DNA of 64,000 nucleotides from Panonychus citri. Its lineage: Eukaryota > Arthropoda > Arachnida > Trombidiformes > Tetranychidae. The position numbers and the translations under genes are program-made. This document shows positions 1-11,200 of the stretch, in pieces. The stretch is from the NCBI RefSeq assembly GCF_014898815.1, contig NW_026515546.1, positions 1,722,501-1,786,500 on the forward strand, written 5' to 3'. Below the pieces are notes generated by a model. That model made no database searches. It was not told the origin of the DNA and worked only from the letters and a program-made list of their open reading frames with translations. Positions within the stretch are counted from its first letter, which is position 1, and each line of letters opens with the position of its first letter.

Positions 1-340
1 CGACAAATTAAATGAATCAAAAGTAGTAACTACAATTGGTAATTAATCATATAGCAACAAACACTTAATCAGAATTACTAATAAGACACAATGTGGGTGA
101 TGTTGAACTATTATAAAGTTTAATTAATTGATCTTAGATCAATGTTTGGTTAATGAGTAACTGGTAAATGAAAAAGAGTCACTATTGATTGAATTAATCA
201 CTATATATATCATATGAGACGGAAAAGGAAACAAAGGTAATAATGAGATGCAAAGGTGAAGCAACTAAGTTGCTTGAGGGGAAAACAACAAATAGGGAAA
301 AGAGCACAAGGAAAAGGGATTGTTACAAAATCTCACAACA
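1..340 (-). repeat. 3' LTR of the gypsy element, truncated by window start
   Basis: Matches 6780-7120 almost base for base and ends in the same ...CACAACA. Because the element is read on the minus strand this is the downstream LTR. Its outer end lies before base 1. Confidence 0.93.
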
Positions 341-351
341 TCCTCCCCGAT
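341..351 (-). other. Polypurine tract
   Basis: Directly inside the 3' LTR the minus strand reads ATCGGGGAGGA and then TGTTG of the LTR. A G/A-rich run touching the LTR is the expected plus-strand primer of reverse transcription. Confidence 0.8.
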
Positions 352-356
352 TGAAA

Positions 357-1625
357 TTAAACAATATCTCCACGACCTGTGACCTCGATTTGTAAAGATC
401 GACCATCCTCAACTGGGCGATCACATGGCAAAACTACCAACTGAGTTGGTTTGTAGCATAACTGATGCTTCTTTAAGATTTGATCATCTTTAATGACCGT
501 GTGGTCGAAGCGCATTATGGGTCCAACTCTTTGTCCGAGTTCTTCTTCGATCTTAGATCTTAGAACTATTCCTGGGGCGTTTAATGGAATGTCAGCAATG
601 CGAAAAACTTTATCACCAAATCGAATGATGAATTTAGTAAATTTTCCTTCATGGTCTTTAACGCTTTTTATGTTGTTTGATGTTGCGAATAATCGAGGCT
701 TTTTAATTAATTGTAGTTGATCCTCCAATTCTTTAATCTTTTTGTCTTTATCCTCATTAAGCTTTTCGCTTTTTTCTAATTTCGAACTAAGTTCGCTTAT
801 TTTAGCCTCTTTTTCTTCGGTTGAAGAAATTTGCTTGAAAAGTTTTCTTTTTAAACGATCCAATTCCCTTTTTAATGAACTAAGTTCATTAGTTTCCTTT
901 GGATTCGGAGCCATACAGACTTTGAGATGATGATTAGAATCATGGCGATTCACTTGGCAGCTTTGGCAATTGTCAATATTAAACTCACATCGCCTCACAT
1001 GATCTTTATAATATTTGGACGGCATAATTTTTTTACAAAAAGGTTCAAAATAACAAATACATTTTAAATTTTCCAAAATTTCCATCGATTTCTTTCCATG
1101 TTGAGGTCTTGGAACTAATTTCAAGTCCTTTCGACAATGAGGACAAGTGATGAACTGAGTTCGGGTTGTTTCCTCATACATGCGAATACATAAACCTGAA
1201 CAAATTGAAGCTCGGCAGAAAAGGCAGGTAACAGCATCTTTGGCAAAGTTGAGGCAGATAACACATTCGAAGTCACGAACTAAGTTCGGATCGAGAAAAC
1301 ATTCCACCGAAAGATCATCGGGTTTAATTTGCTCTGATTCTTCTGAATGAACCAATGATTGGCTGATCCATTCTCTCCTCTCCGGTTGTGTACTAAGTAC
1401 TGGGGCGTTGAAATCAACGTAATTAGCATCAGGTGCTTGTTGAGATTCGATGAGAATATCAATGGGATCACCACGAATTTCAACTGGTTCCCAAGAGAAA
1501 GTCGACTCAGGTAGGCGATACATAATAAAATTAACTAAGTTAATTGAAAAAATTTGAGCACAAAAAAAAAGCGTAATGAGAGAAAAATGAAAAATGATGT
1601 CAACAGAACTAAGTTCACAATACAA
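357..1625 (-). CDS. RING finger / TRAF-type zinc finger / coiled-coil / ubiquitin-like protein in the retrotransposon
   Basis: 422 codons, lying between pol and the 3' LTR in the position where some gypsy elements carry env. Residues 9-34 are hydrophobic. A second Met at about residue 35 (base 1523) could be the real start, so the hydrophobic part may not be translated. Residues about 118-166 form a Cys-rich RING-like domain: CVIC, then further Cys pairs, ending CPHCR; the usual His looks replaced by Cys. Residues about 190-240 have C/H spacing like TRAF zinc fingers. Residues about 245-305 are Lys/Glu/Leu-rich coiled coil, and about 330-405 resemble a ubiquitin-like beta-grasp fold. This suggests a ubiquitin ligase or TRAF-like signalling protein captured from a host. 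The frame is intact although pol is broken. It has no likeness to an envelope protein. The function is inferred. Confidence 0.85.
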   Translation of the reverse strand: MYCELSSVDIIFHFSLITLFFCAQIFSINLVNFIMYRLPESTFSWEPVEIRGDPIDILIESQQAPDANYVDFNAPVLSTQPERREWISQSLVHSEESEQIKPDDLSVECFLDPNLVRDFECVICLNFAKDAVTCLFCRASICSGLCIRMYEETTRTQFITCPHCRKDLKLVPRPQHGKKSMEILENLKCICYFEPFCKKIMPSKYYKDHVRRCEFNIDNCQSCQVNRHDSNHHLKVCMAPNPKETNELSSLKRELDRLKRKLFKQISSTEEKEAKISELSSKLEKSEKLNEDKDKKIKELEDQLQLIKKPRLFATSNNIKSVKDHEGKFTKFIIRFGDKVFRIADIPLNAPGIVLRSKIEEELGQRVGPIMRFDHTVIKDDQILKKHQLCYKPTQLVVLPCDRPVEDGRSLQIEVTGRGDIV

Positions 1626-1831
1626 ATGGCGAAATTAAGACAAGTGTAAACTAGTCAACCATTGTTGTAACCATGACAACCAAATTGACCAATGTTATGA
1701 ATGGATTGTAAATGATGCAATAACTCCTTAGTTACTCTAGTTACCGACCAGCGCCACGACCAATGAACGGATTTCGATTATTAATAATTAAGATTCAAGT
1801 AAAATGTTAATCGGGAAAACAACTCAGTTGT
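1626..1831 (-). other. Spacer between pol and the RING ORF
   Basis: About 200 bp without an open frame. It contains one AACTCAGTT palindrome at 1821-1829. A splice acceptor or promoter for the RING ORF would have to lie here, but I see no convincing one. Confidence 0.5.
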
Positions 1832-4486
1832 TCAATTAGTGATTGTATCGTCAAGAATATCAAAAAGATCACCTCTTCGAATTTCATCAGCAGAATTATC
1901 ACTTTTATCTAAACTTAGTTTAGTTTCAAGCTCTTGATAATTATTAATTGTTTCGAAGAATGGTAACATTCTATCTGCATGACAATTTTCCAATTTAACA
2001 GGACCACTGAGATTGATCAATTCGAAATTTATATCACTGAACTTTCGATTAATTTTATATGGACCTTTATATCGATCATTGAACTTCTTAGAAGTTCCTT
2101 TTTTCAGTATTGGTTGAGTTATAAGAACCAAATCACCAATTTGGAAGTTAGGTTGTTTTCTCTTCTTGTCGTAATAAGTTTTAGAAACTTGTTGGGCCTT
2201 TTCAATGTTTCTTTTAACTTCTTCTCGATGTTCGTCTAAACTTTTCATCTTTGTTTCTGAACTAAGTTCAGTCAAAACTGGAGCAAGTTTCAGTTTCGAT
2301 TCCCAAGGACATCGAGGTTCAATTCCATGAGCTAAATAAAAAGGTGAAAACTTTGTTGTTCGATGTGGTGTTGAATTGTAAGCAAATACAACTTCGTCAA
2401 TACATTGAGGCCATTCAACTGTTTTACTTTTTGAGTAAATTGATAATGTAGTTCCCAAATAGCCATTGAACTTTTCTGTTTGTCCATCCGATTGAGCATG
2501 ATAAGGAGTAGTCCTTCGGTGTTCAATTCCAAATTGTTCTAAGAACTCTTTAAACTCTTGTGATGTTAGATTAGTTCCATTATCAGTAATTAACTTTTCA
2601 GGTACCCCAAATCGATAGAACCATCCATGAGTTAATGCTTCAATAATGTCGTTACTTTTCATTTGTTTCAACGGTATAGCGACCGCAAATTTTGACAAAC
2701 GATCGTTGATCGACAATGCATATCGATAACCGTCTTTCGTTGTTGGCATGTCAACTAAATCTAATGAGATTTCTGAGAAAACTCTTTCGGGTCTTTTTAT
2801 CGGAACCATGAATCCATACTTATTCTTAGACATAGATTTTCTTTTCTGACAAAAAGTACAACTTTTTACAAACAGATTCACATCTCTATGCATTTTAGGC
2901 CAATAGAGCCGCTTGGAAAGTTTCTGAGAAACTTTATTAACACCTAAGTGACCTTCGTCATGAGCATCTTTTAGTATTTTACACCTTAAAGATACCGGAA
3001 CATAAGGGACCATTTCTTGGCCTCTACGACGATACAACAATCCATCAACGATTGAGAATTTCTTTATCAATCGCTTTAACTTTCTCTTTGATAATGTTGA
3101 ATCACTCATCGTAGAAATGATTTTCTTCGCATGAGAATCATTTTCTTGGAGTTCTGAGAACTCATCATCTCCAATCATTTCAATATTAATAACGAAACTT
3201 TCATCTTCATCTTCGTTATCGCCTTCACCCTTGGGCAATGGATAACGAGAGATACAATCGGCATCACCATGTAATTTTCCAGATTTATATTTAACTTCGA
3301 AGTCAAATTCTTGCATCTTCAATGACCATCGAGTTAGTCTTGGAGTTAACTTCTTAGAAGTCATAAACCAACATAATCCACAATGATCGGTTATAACGGT
3401 AAATTTTCGTTGAAAAAGGTAGTGTCGTAACTTAGTTACTGACCAGACGATCGCCAGGCATTCTTTTTCTGTTACACCGTAATTTAATTCAGTACTACTC
3501 AGTGTTCTTGAAACATAACAAACGGGTCTGAAGTTATTATTTTGATCTCGTTGATACAATACAGCACCAATACCATAATCACATGCGTCTGTGTGTAACT
3601 CAAGTTCTCCTTCCGTTTGAAAACACATTAACACTGGTTTACTTGTAATTGTTTGTTTCAATTTATCGAATGAACTTTGTTCAATATTAGTCCATTGGAA
3701 CTTAGTTCCATTTTTCAAGAGTGCATGTAGCGGCCTTGCTATTTCACTAAACTTGGCGATGAATCTCCGGAAGTACGAACACAATCCAATGAAACTCCTT
3801 ACATCAGTTACACTTTTTGGTTCTTTGAACCGAATAACAGTTTCAATGTTACTTTCACTCAGAGTGATTCCATCCTTTGAAATGTTGTAACCAAGATAAT
3901 CAACATTATCTTGATTGAATCGGCACTTTTCTCTTCTTAGTTTTACATTATTTTCTTTAAGTCTTTGGAGAACTTTTCTTAGGTTATCATCATGCTGTTT
4001 CTCCGTTTTACCAAAGACCAAAATGTCATCGAAGTAAATGTAACAATTTACTCCATTTAATCCAGCTAGAACTCTGTTCATAGTTCGCACGGCAGTTGCA
4101 GGAGCATTTTTGAGACCAAATGGCATTCTTAAAACTCAAATAATCCTTGTGATACCACGAAGGCTGTTTTCTTCTGGTCATCATCTTTCATCTTAATGTG
4201 CCAGTACATGGCGGCGACATCCAGAGATGAAAATTTAACACATCCTTCAAGAATATCCAATGCATCTTCCACCCTAGGAATAGGATACGGATCACTTTCA
4301 GTGATCTTGTTGAGAGCTCTGTAGTCAACACAAAATCTTGTCGATCCACCTTTTTGCAACTAAAACGATTGGACTTGCCCATGGACTTTGACTTGGTACG
4401 ATTATTCCTTGAGTCAACATATCATTGACCATATCTCCGATCTTTTCTCTTAGAGAAACAGGTACAGGATAAGGTTTAGCGTATAT
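1832..4486 (-). pseudogene. pol: Gypsy pol: reverse transcriptase, RNase H, integrase, with frame breaks
   Basis: The part from 4126 to 1832 is one open frame of 764 codons. It starts inside RT just after the palm strand, with MPFGLKNAPAT and the catalytic YFDD. The RNase H part has the TDACDYGIG motif. Integrase has an HHCC finger (HxxxH then CxxC) and a D,D-35-E core with TDNGTNLT and the later catalytic Glu, and ends in a GPY-type module. The N-terminal RT (RFCVDYRALNKIT, SLDVAAMYWHI) is in another frame at 4129-4359. The region linking it to protease is in a third frame. Breaks lie near 4485, near 4358 (A run) and near 4127 (T run); the last two are homopolymer-associated. One frame change between gag and pol could be programmed, but three cannot. 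Confidence 0.93.
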
Positions 4487-6387
4487 TGAGGATGATCTCC
4501 AGTGTTAATTTCGTGAGTAACACCATCTATGAGACCAACATCATTGGCGTTCTTAGCAAAGACATTCTCAAATTCATCCATTATCCAATCTCCGTGTTGA
4601 ACTGAGTTCACTTCGTTTTCAATTGTCTCTTGAACTAAGTTCACTTGATTATCAGATTGAACTGAGTTCATCTCTCTGAATCTTTTTGCATTGATTATAA
4701 CTACATCATCAGCAGGTTTTGTTATGTTAACTATTTTCTTAGAAAATATAATTTCAACTCCATGCGTTGAACAAAAGTCTGAACCCAAAATTAGATCATG
4801 ACTTAATCTTAACATGACGATAAATTTCATTGGTATAAGAAAACGATCAACCTTCATTATACATTTTACATAACCGTAAGGTTTTTCTTTATCACCATTT
4901 GCCATTGTTAATGGTCCATAATTCCAGGGTAATATTTCACAATCAGATTTTATTCTGAAATCGTTTTTCATTAAGCTTACTTTGGCTCCTGTGTCAACCA
5001 GAGCTGGGCTTAGCAAGCCGTTGATTAGCACGTTAAGCGATGGTAACTTAAGGTTAAAGTTGAAATCAATTGCAGCAACGCTAGGACCAATCGTCCAAGT
5101 ATCGACCTCCACAGAACTTAGTTCAACCATGTCTTGTGTTGATGACTCGTTGTTGAGAGTTTCATGTTCATTTCCATGATCTTCACTATCAATTACATTA
5201 ACACTTTTCAACCTTCTCTGGTTGTACAAACTTAGTTTGTTTTTATCATATCTTCCTTTATCAAAAGGTAATTGACAATTGACTGAGAAATGACCTTTTT
5301 CCATACAATTATAGCAAATGATGTTGGCTGGGTCTTTTTTCTTTATAATCGTTGTTGTAGTTTTTGTCTGTGAAGTAACTTCACTTTCAGTTTTCTTGAC
5401 TGATTTCTTATTATCATCTCGATTTTTAATCACCTCACTTTCGCTGATTAACTGAATTTGATGAGCTAGTGTTTCCAGAGAGCGATTACCTCTTAAAGCT
5501 GATTGAATTGAAACACGATTAACCTCCTTCAGCCCTCTCAGGACGTGGGTAATTACCAAATCTTCAGGTAGATTCCCATGATATTCCTTACACATCGCCA
5601 ACATATCATGATAATAATTCGAAATTCTTTCATTGTATCCTTGTTCTCTTGCGAGAATTTTTGAATACAAGCAAATTTTATCGACTTCTCTTACGTAAGT
5701 CTTTTTAAACACTTCTAAGAAGTGTGCCCATGAATGACCTCCAGGCGTCACCTTGGGTAAATACACGTACATGAACCATTTTTTCGCATCCTCTTTAAGA
5801 CATTTACCAACAGCACGAACTAACTCTTCGTCTTTCCAACTATTGAGAGCCGCTTCGAATTCAAATTCACTCAACCATTTTGCTGCTTCACTTGGATTAC
5901 CCTTAAACACGGGAAACCCATCGATACTCAACTTAGTTGAGCTCTGAGTGAATGTCTCTAAAATGGATTGGTCACATCGATTGTTCAAATTCTGAGAATT
6001 TGTATTGATTCGACCTTGTCCCATACCTTCATTGGGTCTATTGGAACCGACTGTGTTAACATTTGTCCTTGTGCTGTCCAGTAATGTTGAGTTCAATTGG
6101 TTAACCTCAATAGCTGATAACCTCGTGGCCATCCCACTCAAGCACGCTTTTGTACTTGTGTCGGTTTTATCAATTTTGTCTTCCAATTTTCGCAAACTTT
6201 CTTGAACTGAGTTCAATGTTTTCATCATCAAGTCAGCAATTGAATTGGAACCCATGTCTCTTGAATTTGTTCTGGGTCGTATTCCACCACTAGCACTTGT
6301 CGAGGCCCCATTGTTACTTAGTAACAGGTCTAACTTACTAGATGCTAGTAACGAGTCAGGATTTTCTTTGTTTGACTCTCTATCCAT
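4450..6387 (-). CDS. gag: Gypsy Gag-protease
   Basis: 645 codons. The N-terminal 140 residues are polar and include a short coiled coil. Residues about 150-320 are a retrotransposon capsid-like domain (F.G.P.EA..WL.EFE). A CX2CX4HX4C zinc knuckle (CYNCMEKGHFSVNC) follows at about residue 355. An aspartic protease with DTGA and ILGSDF lies at about residues 465-550. The last dozen or so residues are out of frame with what should be the start of RT, because of the break near 4485. The start is the first Met after the untranslated leader that follows the primer-binding site. Confidence 0.92.
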   Translation of the reverse strand: MDRESNKENPDSLLASSKLDLLLSNNGASTSASGGIRPRTNSRDMGSNSIADLMMKTLNSVQESLRKLEDKIDKTDTSTKACLSGMATRLSAIEVNQLNSTLLDSTRTNVNTVGSNRPNEGMGQGRINTNSQNLNNRCDQSILETFTQSSTKLSIDGFPVFKGNPSEAAKWLSEFEFEAALNSWKDEELVRAVGKCLKEDAKKWFMYVYLPKVTPGGHSWAHFLEVFKKTYVREVDKICLYSKILAREQGYNERISNYYHDMLAMCKEYHGNLPEDLVITHVLRGLKEVNRVSIQSALRGNRSLETLAHQIQLISESEVIKNRDDNKKSVKKTESEVTSQTKTTTTIIKKKDPANIICYNCMEKGHFSVNCQLPFDKGRYDKNKLSLYNQRRLKSVNVIDSEDHGNEHETLNNESSTQDMVELSSVEVDTWTIGPSVAAIDFNFNLKLPSLNVLINGLLSPALVDTGAKVSLMKNDFRIKSDCEILPWNYGPLTMANGDKEKPYGYVKCIMKVDRFLIPMKFIVMLRLSHDLILGSDFCSTHGVEIIFSKKIVNITKPADDVVIINAKRFREMNSVQSDNQVNLVQETIENEVNSVQHGDWIMDEFENVFAKNANDVGLIDGVTHEINTGDHPQYTLNLILYLFL

Positions 6388-6697
6388 TTCACCAAGTCTT
6401 ACTCGAATACAGAACTTAGTTCACACCAAACACGTAGTAATTTATTGATCACACACAATAATTACTGTTGTCTTTTAATAGGACCAACACCTTAATTTAT
6501 TGATCGAACACAATAAATTAATTCACAAGAAAAATTTGAACTTAGTTCACACAAAACAATAGTTGATCTTTACTACTTGACAAACACAAAAGTAGTAAAA
6601 GAATGAGTACTGAGCTTAGCTCTTAAAGATGTACAGAAAAATTAAATATTCAACTGACTTAATTCCTCCCCTCCTTAAGACGAGAAGCGGATCAAAA
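6388..6697 (-). other. 5' leader of the gypsy element
   Basis: Untranslated leader between the primer-binding site and gag. It holds repeated AACTTAGTT palindromes (6413, 6539), a GAGCTTAGCTC variant at about 6612, and short direct repeats around a GATCACACACAATAA-like motif. A packaging signal could lie here, but none can be shown. Confidence 0.6.
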
Positions 6698-6711
6698 GGG
6701 CATCTCCACCA
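6698..6711 (-). other. tRNA primer-binding site
   Basis: The plus strand reads GGGCATCTCCACCA, ending in the CCA of a tRNA 3' end. On the element's strand this is TGGTGGAGATGCCC, two bases from the 5' LTR. I cannot name the tRNA with confidence. Confidence 0.75.
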
Positions 6712-6713
6712 GA

Positions 6714-7120
6714 TGTTATATAATTAAATGACCGATTATAATTATATGACAAATTGAGACAACTAAGTTGTCTTTCTCACGACAAATTAAATGAACCAAA
6801 AGTAGTAACTACAATTGGTAATTCATCATATAGCAACAAACACTTAATCAGAATTACTAATAAGACACAATGTGGGTGATGTTGAACTATTATAAAGTTT
6901 AATTAATTGATCTTAGATCAATGTTTGGTTAATGAGTAACTGGTAAATGAAAAAAAAGTAACTATTGATTGAATTAATCACTATATATATCATATGAGAC
7001 GGAAAAGGAAACAAAGGTAATAATGAGATGCAAAGGTGAAGCAACTAAGTTGCTTGAGGGGAAAACAACAAATAGGGAAAAGAGCACAAGGAAAAGGGAT
7101 TGTTACAAAATCTCACAACA
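6714..7120 (-). repeat. 5' LTR of the gypsy element
   Basis: About 407 bp, with TGTTAT at one end and ACAACA at the other, giving the short TGTT/AACA inverted ends of an LTR. The inner 340 bp are repeated at 1-340. It holds two AACTAAGTT palindromes (6761 and 7043). Confidence 0.9.
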
Positions 7121-8112
7121 AATAAAATCCATTTGATTTACTTTTTTTCCCTTGTAATAGTTATATTATCAGTCAATGTTTTAATTATTGATTAAGATTC
7201 AATGATTAAGGATTAAGGCTTAGATTGTGTTTATTTAATGATGATAATATTATCTGCTATTCAAGATTATGTTCAGAACTTGAGTTGACGATTTATCTGT
7301 TTACTTGTATATCAACGTCTCCATAGTAAACAGGGTTATCCATTATCCATTGGGATTTTTATATCACAATCTGAATCAAGGTTAAACATGTAAGAGTCAT
7401 TCATATTAATTAGTAGTTTATTATGTTGCCTGAGTTTTCATCATCATCATCATCATCAATATAATCATTTGTATCATCGTTGTCATGAGGGAGTTGAGAA
7501 TCAAATGTAATATCAATTGAAGTGTTTACTGTTGCAGGGAAAACGATATTGTGAGTTTAGGTGATGAAGATTGTGAGGATAAAGATGATAACTGATGTAA
7601 GGAGAGTTCAGAGAATCAGATTTACATGAGTTTCTTGGGTGGGGTAGCTTTGTGAAATGATAGAATTGCAAGTTACATAGTAAACAGATACTCAAAGAAT
7701 GTCAACTTGAAGACAAGAAAAAGTCTCAATATTTTCATTGGTTATCTTTATCAAGAGAAAGAGAGTTGACAAATTTGAAAAGATGAAATTTAACTCACCA
7801 AGAGTAGAAATAGTCAATTTATACTCTAACAAGAATCTATCTTCATCATCCTCATCATCATCATATTAATCCATTTCTTATCATCTTTAGCATCCCATCT
7901 CTCTGGTGTATATGTATCCCGATTCCTCCCTTTTGAATCGTCTGAAAATCATCCTGGGATTTTGAGAATGACACTTGATTTTACTTGCTACATTTTCCTA
8001 TGACATTTTCACTATTGAGACATTGACTGACATGAATGGTTTTCTGATCATCATCATCATCATCATCACTCTCTCTCTCTCTCTGTTATCATCCATTTTT
8101 GATATATTTCAG
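7121..8112. other. Probable intron of the Dscam-like gene; no exon seen
   Basis: AT-rich DNA with CATCAT and CT microsatellites (about 7440 and 8070). The next Dscam exon begins with a half Ig domain, so at least one exon lies upstream. None is recognisable here. The retrotransposon therefore probably sits in an intron or just upstream of the visible exons. Confidence 0.5.
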
Positions 8113-8274
8113 GAGGCCATAGGTTACCCGATAATCATAGACAAAAAGTTCACGATAATGGTTCACTCGAAATCCATCAAGTTGAAAGCTCTATTGATGA
8201 AGGATTTTACACTTGCCTTGCTCGTAATAAACAAAATCAACAATCGGAATCAAGTTTATACATTAGTGTTAAGG
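8113..8274 (+). CDS. Dscam exon: C-terminal half of an Ig domain
   Basis: Acceptor TTTCAG before and GTAAGT after. It encodes an NGSLEI strand and a DEGFYTC core (the D-x-G-x-Y-x-C signature around the second Ig cysteine), and ends in phase 1. The first half of the domain must be on an upstream exon. Confidence 0.85.
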
Positions 8275-11200
8275 GTAAGTTAGTATATCTGTTTTTTACT
8301 GATACAATCAACTTACAATAATCATCATGTTGATTACAATTTACATTAAAACTGCCAAAACACTGAGAGAGGATGAGATTAGATTAACAATCAGCTTCTT
8401 ATAAATGTGATGGATAGAAGAGCGTAAAAAAATCACCTCTTGTCTATTGGATTGAGTTTATCATTTCTAATTATCTTTTATCTGACATAAATTGTTAATC
8501 GGTTACACAATTGGAACATAGTGATTATCTTGATGAGAGATTATCTTTATGATATAATTGTCGGTTATTAGGATAAATGTTATTGTTATAGAATTGCGTT
8601 AATGTAAAAGAGCAATTTTCTTATCTACTATGTAACATGATAAAGGTAAAAAAGTTATTCAATAGTAAACAAGAAATTTATGTCACATTTAAGGAACAGG
8701 GAGTGGGAATGAATAGGAAACCCACTGAACTTTCAGAATTATCATCATGATGAAACTGAGAAAACAACAGAATGATAAAAAGAAAAGAGCAAAGCCCATT
8801 TGCTGTTCTCTCTTTCTCTCTCTCTCTCTTTTCTCTCTTTGAATCGAGTATTCTACTCGAGTTTTTTTATTCTTCTTCTCTTCCTCATCATCATTATCAT
8901 CTTTATCTCTCTCTCTCTCTCTCTCTCCTGAAGTTATATTTTTAGCCTGAGAAACTGAATATTACCTTGAATTTAGATGAGCCTGTTAGTTGTCTTTGTG
9001 AGTTAAACTTTTGTTTATTAAATTTATATGAGTTGACTTCTTGATTTTCAACTCCCACTTTCATTTACAACTCATCATGTTCACCGGGTGGAGTTATTAT
9101 TATCATCAGAATTATCATCATGATGATCACTTTACTTTTCTCATTGTTAACATTTATTTACCTTGACTCCACCTTAATAAGGTCCACTGTCAGTGACACA
9201 AAAACAAAAAGGATGACAAAACTTTTTCAAAATCTCTCTATTTATTGTTAGGATAATTTTTCAATCTTTTCGAGTTTAAAATTTTCAACTTTCACCAAGT
9301 TTTCACAATATTACATGAAGAATTTTTTATTCTCAAAGTTTAATCGACTTGTAAATTACTTTTACTATCTCAATGTTATCATAATAAATAACCAGCATCT
9401 CATTCAGAATTTATATCAATCATTAATGAAGATATAATCTTTGAATTTCACCATAAAACATGAGTATTTGAAAGGTGAAATTTATCTTTTCAATTCTCGA
9501 TTGAAACCATTGCGGTCAATCAGATTTCGGAAAGAAATGATGAAATTTTCTCATCAACATTTTGAGAATTTGATTATTATTAAAATTTGAAATATTCTTT
9601 GGATTTATAAACTGGCCACTAATTGGACATTTCTCGTGTTTATCTTTTCTTATTTAGTTCGTCCAACAATCGCCAACTTTTCATTCCCAGTTAACCTTCG
9701 TGAGGGTCAACGAGCATCGGTCATTTGTACCGCAGCGTCCGGTGATTATCCGATTCATGTTAAATGGTTGAAAGATGGAGCACCCGTTATACTACAAAAG
9801 GGTATCAAGGTATCACAATTAAGTGATTATTCATCAATTTTATTATTTGAATCATTGGCGCTCGAGCATAAAGGTAACTACACTTGTATCGCGACCAATG
9901 AAGCTGGTTCAGCAACTCACACCGCCCATATGATAATACATGGTAAGAATTCAATATTTACTCTGAAAAAATGTCTCTCATTTTCTCATCTCCATGAACC
10001 AAAAAGATTCTGAAACTGAATTGAACACCAAAGGCTCATTGATGGGGTTTTGTGTTGACTCAACCATGATGGTGAAAAACTGATAATAATGATAATTTTC
10101 AAGCGAAAATGAAAATTGTCCCAAATTGAATTTGAGCTTTTTTCTTGTTTGACGAAAAAAAAAATAAGACTCAGAAAGATGAAAGTTCAGATGAGATGTT
10201 TTCAGTTGTCATCGAAATTGGGTTAATAATAATGGTACAAGTTAATGATGATAATTTAACAAGAATTTGTTGTCTATTGTTTCAACAATTATTAAATTGT
10301 CTCTGAAACGTTTACCTAACAACTACTAACGTGACTGTTAACACAAGTTCATTGAAAGTGACTTGAATTTTAAAATATATTATCATGAACTTTTTTTTTC
10401 GGTGTTCACTGTTGATAAGTATCTCAATAAGAAATGAGGAAATGATCATGAAAGTAAATAAGATGAGGTTAGGTTGTAGTGTCAATGGAAAAAGTAGATA
10501 ACAGTGGGTGAAATTTTCTTTTGCAACTTTTTTCTTTCGTAAATAAACAGAATATGATTAAAGAGAATATTATTTGTGTGTCTTTCGAAAAGTTTACAAT
10601 ATCATTTGGAATGAAAGTTATCATGAGAAAAAAAGAATAAAATTCTAATGTTAGAGTATTAAAGTTTCATGTTGACATATGATCAGGAAAAGTCGAATTT
10701 TTTATTCTACTTCCTCGAGAAACTTTTTCTCCAAAACTTTGAGTTACGAATTTTTTTTTCTTCTCATTTCGATTTTCGAAATTGTCCAAAATCTGAACAT
10801 GTTAACTTGGAGATTAGTTATTCTTTTTGTTCGTCAAAACCACTAATTGATTCAAATTGTAATTCCATTTAACTTGGAACCAGAATTCTCTGGGTAATTC
10901 TGATGGATAAGAAGTTTTCGGTAAAACAAAAGGAGAGAAAGAGATAGAAAATTATTCCAAATTAAGATAGAACTTGTGTTTATCACTAAGAACGAAGAAG
11001 AAGAGAATAAAATTATGAATAATTCGATACTATTATTATATTTATGTTCTTTTTTCTATTTTGGAAATTATTTCGAACTTTTCTCTTCAACAATTCGTAC
11101 CATTTAAATAAAATAACAGTTTCCAAATTCTGGTGGGAATCATGAATCTATTCAGTTAAATTTATGAAAATATAACATATGAAAATTTATATTACTATTC

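Larger units (their letters stand above)
1..7120 (-). mobile_element. Ty3/gypsy LTR retrotransposon with an extra 3' ORF
   Basis: Two near-identical direct repeats bound the element: positions 1-340 and the 3' part of 6714-7120. Only a few substitutions and one A-tract indel separate the shared 340 bp, so the insertion is young. Read on the minus strand the order is 5' LTR, primer-binding site, gag with zinc knuckle and protease, reverse transcriptase, RNase H, integrase, RING-finger ORF, polypurine tract, 3' LTR. PR-RT-RH-IN is the Ty3/gypsy order. The left LTR is cut by the window edge, so the target-site duplication cannot be seen. Three 1-base frame breaks lie in pol, so this copy as written is not autonomous, unless the breaks are assembly errors. 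About 25 copies of AACTNAGTT are scattered through the element. Confidence 0.95.

Noticed and set aside
493..930. Plus-strand frames opposite the RING ORF
   Set aside because: They are shadows of the minus-strand gene, which has clear domains.
10669..10872. Plus-strand 67-codon frame in the Dscam intron
   Set aside because: Phe/Ser-rich chance frame, no Ig features, no phase 1 splice sites.
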